This document shows, one piece after another, positions 56,142-64,000 of a DNA stretch of 64,000 nt (within the stretch, counting starts at the first letter, position 1; each line of letters starts with the position of its first letter). The position numbers and the translations under genes are program-made. The notes beneath the pieces were generated by a model. The model saw only the letters and a program-made list of their open reading frames with translations. It searched no databases and had not been told where the DNA came from. The stretch is from contig FJOG01000002.1 of assembly GCA_900073065.1 (NCBI GenBank), positions 872,652 through 936,651 on the forward strand, read 5' to 3'. The DNA is from Phialocephala subalpina (Eukaryota > Ascomycota > Leotiomycetes > Helotiales > Mollisiaceae).

Positions 56142-57046
56142 GGAGGATTCTCGCATTTGACGCAGTCCTCAAGGAAAATACAGACGGCATCTTCCTGTTG
56201 AACTCGGTCAGACTGCATGGATGGTTCCACCGGAGTCTCGATCAAGCTTCCAAATTCTCCGAAGCCACTCGGTTCACTGGTTCAGGGTGTTCGAAAGTAG
56301 TCTTACCTGAGCAAATGTCAAAGGGTAGTTCTTTAAGAAGATGATTATCTCGAAAGAATTCGGAACAGAGACGGGATGCTTCCGAGCTTCATGACGGAAG
56401 GACAGAGTTGGATACTTGAGAGATGGGACCACCTAAGGTGAGAACATGAAGGCAGACCTCGACGAAGGTTGTCTAATTCAAGTCAACCTCCAGTCTTGTG
56501 GAAGAGGAAGCGGCTGAGATGAGAAGGGAAAGCTGAGGTGAAGCCATGAATGGGATTAGAAGGTTGGGAAATGGATTTCTTTGAAGCGTCAATCAGGAGC
56601 AAATGTAATGAGGTATGGCTGAATAAAGTCAATGGACCTTTCCTAAGTTTGAAAGATGAGAGTAATGCAAAGGAAGCTGTTGTTCTGATGAAGTAAGAAT
56701 TTAAAGGACATTCAGTCAACTTTGTTCAAGTATTGGTCTCGAAAAGAAATGTGATAACTGTATAATTTCAGAAATATCAAAAAAATATCGACAAATCACT
56801 CAAGACTCAAAGGGTGGGTACTCCTTATGAAATGAAAGTTGAGAACTCGAGAGGAGGCGTTGGAGGGGTGAAGTGAAAAGACCTCTCACATGAGTGGCCC
56901 GTGCACAAAGATGTTTACTTTGCTTTCGCGCAACAACGCGACTTCAATCTCCATCATCACCACAACATTTCACGAACAACCAACATTTAAACCAGCTTCG
57001 CACAACATTCGACGCCGAATTGATCGAAACATCAACTCTAACGAAG
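56142..57046. other. Intergenic, no gene seen
   Basis: Spacer leading to the HSK3 promoter. No convincing ORF or repeat. Confidence 0.5.
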
Positions 57047-57571
57047 ATGACGACCAGAATCCCAACGACCAACGCCCCGCGCCTCTCCACAGCACCAAGC
57101 AGCATCAAGCCACGCCAACTAGTATGTTCCCCCTTCCTTTCCTCCGGGTATCTAGACCTACAAACACAAGAACTCAAAAGCTAATATTATGTCCCTCACA
57201 GTCACATCTCCACGCCCAACTCGCGCAACTGTCAGCCAATCTAGCAGACCTCGAGAACCTTTTGCGGATGACGAGCGTTCAGGCAGAGAGTATTCGTGGC
57301 TTGGGAGCTTTTCATGGCGGATTGTGGGTCATCTCCTCTCCTATTATATATTCTCTACATCCGCTATTTGAATGTTCATGTGAAAATGGGACATTATGAT
57401 CCAAACGACACGGAAGGCAGTTAGAGAATTGAGGAAGCGATGATGAAAAACAAGGGCTAACATAACGATGGCAGATTCATGGCGGCGAGCAAAGTCCTAG
57501 GCGAAGAGACTATTGCAGGATCAGCAGCCGCACAAGGTCAGCAGAGAGGAAGTGGTGGGAGCGAGTCATGA
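57047..57571 (+). CDS. HSK3: DASH complex subunit Hsk3
   Basis: Exons 57047-57121, 57202-57323 and 57475-57571 give 97 residues. Hsk3 is a small coiled-coil subunit of the DASH/Dam1 ring, which couples kinetochores to spindle microtubules. The diagnostic core is HLHAQLAQLSANLADLENLL, then RMTSVQAESIRGLGAFHGG and LFMAASKVLGEE. The N-terminal 25 residues are Thr/Pro-rich and variable. The tail is short and Gly/Ser/Gln-rich, ending GSGGSES. Intron borders are GTATGT/CACAG and GTGGGT/GGCAG; all phases fit. Confidence 0.92.
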
Positions 57572-60273
57572 AATGGTGCTGAACATTGTCGCGGATTCGA
57601 GAACGAATAATATACGATGCTACGATCACCGGCCGGAAGCCAGATACCGGATGAGTCGAATGAGAGATACTCGAGGCGGAAGAGACTCCAAAGTAGTGGA
57701 GTCGTGGAAGAGTGTCAGCCTGAGGCCATAGATGTTGGGTCCTCTAGATTATGGCATATGTTTGGGAACGAATTGAAGAAGGTCCAACAGGTCTGGAGAT
57801 AGAATTAGGACTTCCTTCCGGCATTCTCGCAATCTCATATGATTGGGACCAGAACATCGTACGAACGATTCCCAGCTGCTGCCATACAAGACATACCGAA
57901 AGACTCAGCACTTAAACTTTCAATACCCAAGTCAGTACCTGCCTGGTCTTGGAGAATAAACCCTTCAAAATATTCCTGGTGCGAACACACAACCTGACTA
58001 GGTTCTGCCTTGATACTTCACAAGCTCGTCATGTGCTCACGGCTAACCTAATATTAATCCCTCCGCAGTCCCAAGTTTTCCACCAAAACGGCCACAGCAA
58101 ATCGGTTCATGAGAGCTCTGTGGCTCGACTAGAAACCCCGGATCAAGCCCACCAAGCGTGCGAGCTGCTAAATCCGTCGTTGGTGTCCTTGCTCTTCAAG
58201 TGCTTCGTTCCCTTTTTTTGGGAGGGTTTTTTGTTTTTGTTCCTGATCTCCTACGACTACGCAGAACTTCTCCTCTATTCTTCGTCCGACCTTAGACTGC
58301 TGTCAACTTTGGGATACTGTCAAAAGCCATAAGGAGCTTAGACGATGACAATATAGACCAGGCGGAAAGAAAGTTCCTGAGTCAAGTCATGGAGTCAACT
58401 GTTTTGACATATCTCAGATAATGATGAAGATCAGACGGGAACCAGTTTTCTTTACTGAACGACAAGAAGGATTGCATGGTGTCTTTTGTACAGAGCAAAG
58501 CTGTTAGAATACACTTGCTCTTTTACAAGAGCTAGTAGGTTTCAGTGAATCATACCTAGCCACTCTATCTGCAAGAGAATATGGTTTGTATCTGGACGAA
58601 CTCCACCTTAGATTCAAAGGTCGAGCCTTGAGGCATGTCGACTTCTTATGAACATCAAAGTCAAGTTTCTGAAATATTATCACGACTTGGAACAACGATC
58701 GGATATCATTCAATGTCCTCGAAAACATGAAGTACCTTTAAAAAACCACACAACAATCTTGAGCAATGCTTAACAAGCTGCCATTCTTCTCTTGCACAGT
58801 CCCAAAGCCAAAAAGGGGGGAGCAATTTCCATGTGAGCAAAGAAAATATCTACTCTTATTTAACCAATACTACGCAGATATTGATTTGAAGCTCCTCCTC
58901 TCGCTCGTATACTTCATCTTTGTTTGTGGCAATTTGAGCATGCACCAAGAGATAGGTCTCTTGCTGCTCTATCTTGCATTTCCTCTTCCACTTTCCCACC
59001 TCTTTCTCTTTTCCACGTCTTCTTTAGGGTGGGTATTAGAGTAGCCCTGGGTATTTTTGGCTTCTCCCGCTCTGGCAATTTGTCTGCTAATGGGAGAATG
59101 CCCGTGCTTTTCAAAGCTTTCTCTGTCTTCTTAATCGTGTCGTGCGAATTTCCCTAGACTAGGTTCTCCAACCTCTTAGATTCGGCTAAATCTCCCTCAA
59201 CCTCTCGTCCATCTCTTTAGGAGTTTCTTACTCTTGCTCAGTGCCTCGCTATCTCTCGAAATTCTCTTTCAGATTGACTCTGACTCGGTCACACCAAGCA
59301 GGATGAGCCGATGAGGCGGTGGTAGGGGCGGGTTGTGAGAGTTGGAGTATCAACCGGCTCATCCTCCCAAGAATACCATCGAATCACCCTTGAATGCAGG
59401 ATTCAGAACCACAGCTATAGCCACTGAACCGTTAATGGTGACGGGTATTGCATTCGTGCCCACTAGCTCTTGCAGGGTGTTGTGCTCTAAGTTGAGACAA
59501 GAAGCGCTCGTGAAATGGTGAAGGTGGTGGTGGTGGTGGTGGTGGTGTGCTGAGTCTGCATGATGATCTGAGTATAGTAGTACATGTGAGGAGCTTTGGC
59601 GCATATGGAGACATTGTCCCATCATCATGAGAACTTTCATCGACTCTCGACGTCGATATCGTGGATATACTCTAAAATCGTTAGAATGAATGATCAGAAA
59701 CATCTGCGGACTAGATTATGAATCACTTGCGAACGGTGTCCTTTCCAAATACTGTAATTTACTCGGATGCAGATAGCAAAGAGTGAAGCTGGGTACTCTC
59801 AAACGGCTACAAAAGATAGCTGAATAGAGTTCCTCAAAGAGAGGACGATGCTTGGGTCTTTTGGATTCTTTGATTTGATGAAGAGAAGAAAGGGAAGCAA
59901 ACATAAGTCGAGAGAAGTAGGAGCAGACTAGGCGCAAGCGTGCCTTGAGCAGTTGAAGGGATCACGGACTCTCCTTCCCTCTTTCAACATTTCGTATGCC
60001 TCCAAGAAACCAAGAAAATCGCGCTCTTCAAACAGAAAAACTTGAATCCTGAAAATGTCCAAAGTTTGAATAAAATCCCAACATAGCTCAAATCCCCATA
60101 CACAAGTTGCATATGAACAACTTCGAGTCATGAAAACTCTCAAATTACATCTCGACACTTCTCATGCCTGCTTGCCTCCGCGACCACCTGGAAATTCACC
60201 CACCGATCAAGAACAATAAACATCTTATCACACAAATTTCCCAAACACCTATCCTCTCCTCCCCTCGAGACAC
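57572..60273. other. 2.7-kb gene-poor stretch
   Basis: No gene is supported. Open frames up to 127 codons (57949-58332, plus) lack protein features. A (GGT)n run at about 59523-59547 is the only repeat noted. Confidence 0.45.
59523..59547. repeat. (GGT)n microsatellite
   Basis: About eight consecutive ggt/gtg units. It creates the His-run and Pro-run pseudo-ORFs on the minus strand. Confidence 0.85.
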
Positions 60274-61515
60274 CTACTTCTTCTCCCACCAAGCCAGCTC
60301 ATTACTACCCGCTACTCGCGGCGGAGCAAGCACACCCTCCATCTCCTTCAAATCAACACCCAACCCCTTCCCCTTTCTCTTCCTCTTCAACCCCATATCC
60401 TCAAACGTAGCCGGTCCCTTCCCCTTCCCCTTCCCATAATTCCCCACAATCGGCGTAGCAGCCGTAACCATAACCGTCGGAATCGAACCCGTCCTCCTCG
60501 GCACCTCACCGGTCTTCCAAGCATCAATCGTAGTTCTCGATCTCTTAACTCCCGTAGCTATATTCTCGATATTCTCTTCCTTTCTCGGTTCTTGAGCCCG
60601 AGCCAAAAGTTTAGCTTGCGAATGAGTCTGTAATTGATAAAGTTCATCAGCAGTCGGTATTCCTCTCGCGCGTTTCCAAGCATCGAATCGTGCACGAGCT
60701 AATTGACCGCCTTCTTGAGTTGCTGGATTCGGTTCCGCTTGTCTTTCGGGTGGATTATGGATCTGGGTTTCGCTTGGTGTAGGGTGGGGAGGAAGTTGGC
60801 CCATGGAGCGGAGTACGATTCCGTTTCGACGGCCATCTTCGCGGGTGTTGCTTCGTCGAAGTCCCTTTACTTCTGCTACTTCTTTCTCTATTTTTTGCTC
60901 ATCGCCAGAGGATGTGCCTAGAGATTTTAGTTGGGCGAGTTTGAAGCCTCCGACGAATGTTCCTTGGGGGTCGGTAGCGATTTCTAGTTCCTCTTCTCGG
61001 CGAGCTTTGTTTCGAGATCTGATGTGGCGGTACCAGGTGAATAGAATTGAGAGGGCTAAGATCAGAGTGATTGAGGAGCCGACCGAGATTCCTACGATGG
61101 CGGCAGTGTGGTTCGTCGGTGGTGCGTGGACGATTGTTATTGTGGTGTTTTGAGGTGGGGAGGTTGATGAGGTGGTGGTGGACAAGGTTGAAGTGGATGC
61201 TGGGATGCTGGTTGTTGGTGGTAGGGTTGTGGTTGAGAGGACGGTGCTTGTGCTAACTGGTGGTGAGGTGGTGCTGGAGGTAAAGGTCGACAAGACGGAT
61301 GTGGATGAGGTTGTTTTTGTTAGAATGGTGCTCCTGCTCGTAGAGGTTGGTGCTAGTGGCAATGAGGAAGTGATGGTAGGTGCTGCTAAAGACGTTACCG
61401 TAGTATCGTGTGGCATAGAGGTATTATCAGCACCTGGGCTCGAAGTTGTATGTGTGGGAGCTGGAGTTTCAGTAGTCATAGGCATTGTCATGCTCATCGT
61501 GTCTTTTTGCACCAT
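60274..61515 (-). CDS. Ser/Thr-rich single-pass membrane protein
   Basis: ATG 61515 gives 413 residues; the TTG at 61536 was rejected. The first 140 residues are almost entirely Thr/Ser/Pro, a probable O-mannosylated rod. Then one membrane helix follows: HTAAIVGISVGSSITLILAL plus SILFTWYRH, with a basic stop-transfer RSRNKARREEE. The tail of about 240 residues is charged, with QLARARFDAWKRARGIPTAD, TIDAWKTGEVPRRTG and GNYGKGKGKGPATFEDMGLK. The layout recalls fungal wall-stress sensors or Mid2/Axl2-like proteins, but there is no N-terminal signal peptide at this start. An upstream exon may be missing. Specific role unknown. Confidence 0.7.
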   Translation of the reverse strand: MVQKDTMSMTMPMTTETPAPTHTTSSPGADNTSMPHDTTVTSLAAPTITSSLPLAPTSTSRSTILTKTTSSTSVLSTFTSSTTSPPVSTSTVLSTTTLPPTTSIPASTSTLSTTTSSTSPPQNTTITIVHAPPTNHTAAIVGISVGSSITLILALSILFTWYRHIRSRNKARREEELEIATDPQGTFVGGFKLAQLKSLGTSSGDEQKIEKEVAEVKGLRRSNTREDGRRNGIVLRSMGQLPPHPTPSETQIHNPPERQAEPNPATQEGGQLARARFDAWKRARGIPTADELYQLQTHSQAKLLARAQEPRKEENIENIATGVKRSRTTIDAWKTGEVPRRTGSIPTVMVTAATPIVGNYGKGKGKGPATFEDMGLKRKRKGKGLGVDLKEMEGVLAPPRVAGSNELAWWEKK

Positions 61516-63632
61516 GGTTGGCAATATTTCGGACAACCTGTTTAATATCTAATAGTGGTGAAGAATGAAACGAGAACATAAGTGATTAAGTCCGAGACTT
61601 TGTACCTGAAGGAATACAGACTATTGTTATGTGTTCTGCCTGCGGAAGAGGAGTTGAGACAACAAAGGAGATAATATGAGCTTGAGTGATGGACAAAGAA
61701 AATTCTCACCGTCGACTAGGTTTTTTTTCAAGCATGACGCCAATATGGTTGTGACAATCTACCGTTCATATCACACCTTGACTTCCAAGAATCAGTTGGG
61801 TAGAGTGGTATACCGGTAGAACCAAAATTCTCTTGATGGTGATGTTGGTGCTTCGCAGCAGTGAACCAGCCCGTCAAGCCGTACTCCCCTGTTGTGAGTT
61901 CTGCAACAAAGAGAATAGCATGTCGCAATCTTTTCGGCTCTGATCATCAATACTCAATGACGATTGCATGCAGTTGCGATGACAATCATTAATTCGAGTA
62001 TCTTGGAGGTGGTCTAGGTCAAATCCTAGCCGTGCCATTCCCAAGGATTTGCGGTACCATTCAATCAGCTTAAGCTGCATGACAGACACCCTTCCGGGGC
62101 CAACGGTGGTGAGGAAGTGTTGGGTATAGCTCATCACATATCCCAACATTGATCCTAGGATCGATTGATTCGATTGGCATGCGTATCGTGGTGGTGTTGT
62201 TGGTTGCAGTCTCTATCAACGATGTCGACTTCCGAGCCATCTCTCGTCATAACGCTTGATCACACAGCGTCCAAGCCCGCTTGGTTTGTCCGTCTCAAAA
62301 GCTTTGAAGTCGAACATCGATCCAGTCCAAGTGATAGTACTTATATCACGTGTTGAAAGGGGATGTTGAGGTTGTTCCTGATCGAAGTGATAATCGACGA
62401 GATATATTGTCTCGGATCCACCCAGCCGCACAAACTGTCGAATTCGGAATGTCGAAAATAATTGATAGGAAAGACCAAAACCGCAAAAGATCTGGGGAAA
62501 TGCGGTATACTTAAAGAAAATTTGCTGTCCCCTAAGCCACAGATAAGAGATGAAAGTTCTGATCACCACATGCCCTTCCCGTGTCATATCTGCCACGTGC
62601 AGCGAGCGATTCGAAGTTATCATCCCGTAAATGATAGCGGACTTCGTCTACCGTATCAATTGCTATCGATGACCAAGTGTCAAAGAGAAGGTCCCTGGCA
62701 GCCCTATCTCTCTCCAAACACAATGCCTTCGGCGACTCCTCCGTATCGTGCCTGTATGGCAGAGATACCGACGATCTGGAGAAGATACTGATAAAGAAGA
62801 TCCAGATGCGTGGAAGAACGCAAAGTGACTGGGTCCTTATTTTCCGGATAGCATCGACTTGCCTGTTCCAGCAGTGGACGATATCAGATCCAGGGTTATT
62901 TCTTGCAGCGGGAGTGCCGTCGTCTGTATTCTGCTGCTTACAGGCCAGCAAGGCGTCATGTGTACTCACTTATCTTTTCAAATGTGAGCTGGGCCAAGGA
63001 GCACCAAGGGTTTGGCCTTCTGAGCTCGAATCGGCGGTCGAAGAGCAATCAAGTTGACAGCAATCGCTGCTATCGTGGACCTCGCGAGTCAGTATTCAAG
63101 AGGAAGGAGACAAGTAAACGCACCTTGTCGGCCAAGGGCTGAGGCTCGTCCGCGATTAGATTGGTAGATTGGTAGATTGTGCGTGACGATGCTTTAGGAT
63201 GGTATCATCGCATCGTCGTTCACCGTCATTCAAAAACAAACACTGCCGGCCTGATAAGACGCAATCTCACAGTGGCTATAAGAATGTCGTGTGTCCCTCA
63301 CGATGCACTTCTCCTTCTCTCCTTACGAAGATGGCCTCTGCGCAACACCTTCAAGGCATCCCATTACTGGCATCACATGATGGGACTTGGACTCGAGGGA
63401 TGAATCGTCGATGGAGGGGATCGTGGAGGGTGCAAGGTCTCGCATGCGATACGATTGCTTCTTCTCTTGACCGACAATTCACTCCCACCGAATCGACCCG
63501 CATACGAAATATCACTCCTCCTTCAACACACGTCGCACCACATCGCAACTCCCGCTACCAACTACCGTCGCTGTCGCTCAGCTCTTGGTCACCGACCGCA
63601 CTTCTCTCCCCCATGGATCCGTTCAAACAGGC
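61516..63632. other. Poorly interpretable region, possible decayed minus-strand gene
   Basis: Minus-strand pieces at 62969-62532 (LLFDTWSSIAIDTVDEVRYH), 62623-62216 (VIRTFISYLWLRGQQIFFKY) and 62149-61874 (QLKLIEWYRKSLGMARLGFD) look protein-like. They sit in different frames and share no domain I know. They may be exons or remains of one gene. Confidence 0.3.
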
Positions 63633-63884
63633 TCATCTTTGCAGCTCGATCCTAACTCCCAGGTAGCGTTCGGAGGCCATGGCCATCGCCTCCATCAATT
63701 CATCGACGCTGCTCGGGCCAATCTGGAAGGGGTAGGAGCCCGTCTCCGGTGCAAAAAGCAGCATGCCGCAACAGTTCTTGCAAAATGCAGCATCGTGGGA
63801 TGCACCTGAATTCGACATTCCAAATTGCTTTGCTTGAACAACCCCCACGCCATCACTCTCTCTGACTGGGTGTGTCACTTCCAT
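63633..63884 (-). pseudogene. Possible GFA/CENP-V-type zinc protein fragment
   Basis: An 83-codon minus-strand frame contains SGASHDAAFCKNCCGMLLFA with GSYPFQIGPSSVDELMEA. This resembles the second zinc-binding half of glutathione-dependent formaldehyde-activating (GFA) enzymes, which have FCxxCG and a following ...G.LD. The first half with its CHCGAV-type motif is not visible upstream before the window ends. It is probably a fragment. Resemblance only. Confidence 0.3.
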
Positions 63885-64000
63885 TCGTCATACCCATGTC
63901 GGACTCGCCAGCCAGTGATGAATCTCACTTGCAGCTGCAGGGCTCACCTGCATGCACACATGGACAATTACTAGGATATCTCGCTGAACCTCGCTCGAGA

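Noticed and set aside
59432..59614. Minus-strand frame with Pro or His runs
   Set aside because: The runs are translations of the GGT microsatellite.
1..64000. tRNA or rRNA genes, CRISPR arrays, intact transposons or LTR pairs, secondary-metabolite core enzymes
   Set aside because: I looked for B-box-like sequences, regularly spaced repeats, transposase or reverse-transcriptase motifs and PKS/NRPS signatures, and saw none.
63898..64000. Plus-strand frame MSDSPASDESHLQLQG... open to the window edge
   Set aside because: Only about 35 codons are visible with no diagnostic motif; it could be a real gene start but cannot be supported.

Overview
The window is nuclear DNA of a filamentous ascomycete (Pezizomycotina). 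The evidence is short introns with GTAAGT/CTAAC/YAG signals, fungal families (2EXR, DUF5672, DUF3433, fungal DUF262, GT90/CAP10, CREG-like, DASH Hsk3), and housekeeping genes with clear fungal sequence (POP1, IPI1, RPS30). A member of Leotiomycetes would fit the gene styles, but I cannot prove the class from sequence alone. I saw no rRNA, tRNA, CRISPR array or intact transposon.

Layout. Positions 1-31 kb are mostly accessory and gene-poor. They hold the start of an acid-ceramidase-like gene, an acyl-CoA thioesterase, and a run of cysteine-rich or Ser/Thr-rich single-pass membrane protein genes (4.3-5.4, 6.4-7.5, 8.6-9.6 and 14.7-15.7 kb). They also hold many broken genes: an HD-domain cyanamide-hydratase-like gene, one of two paralogous membrane-protein genes, a DUF5672 glycosyltransferase, a double 2EXR gene and an alpha/beta hydrolase. 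Intact POP1 (16-18.7 kb) and a large C2H2 regulator (25.5-28.6 kb) lie among them. From 31 kb on, intact genes dominate: an MFS transporter, a flavin amine oxidase, a GT90 glycosyltransferase, a 935-residue conserved-looking protein, and a divergent pair of roadblock/LC7 and IPI1. These are followed by a DUF262 (ParB/GmrSD-like) protein, a CREG-like secreted protein, RPS30, the DASH subunit HSK3 and a Ser/Thr-rich membrane protein. The last 2.4 kb is poorly interpretable.

Functionally this is not one pathway cluster. POP1 (RNase P/MRP), IPI1 (60S maturation) and RPS30 (40S) are translation and ribosome genes. HSK3 (kinetochore) and the roadblock protein (dynein or Rag-type complexes) are cell-biology genes. 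The rest are surface, metabolic or transport genes.

The most striking observations are these. Two perfect tandem duplications at unrelated loci are both exactly 250 bp; one sits on a broken HD gene and the other next to the MFS start codon. IPI1 has a 1.66-kb intron built of about three decayed repeats. The LC7 gene has a first coding exon that is only the ATG. The C2H2 gene appears to use a GC-AG intron. A fungal DUF262 protein is present, and decayed genes are dense in the first 31 kb. Exon borders were assigned by eye from splice signals, frame and family resemblance; no alignment or RNA data were available.
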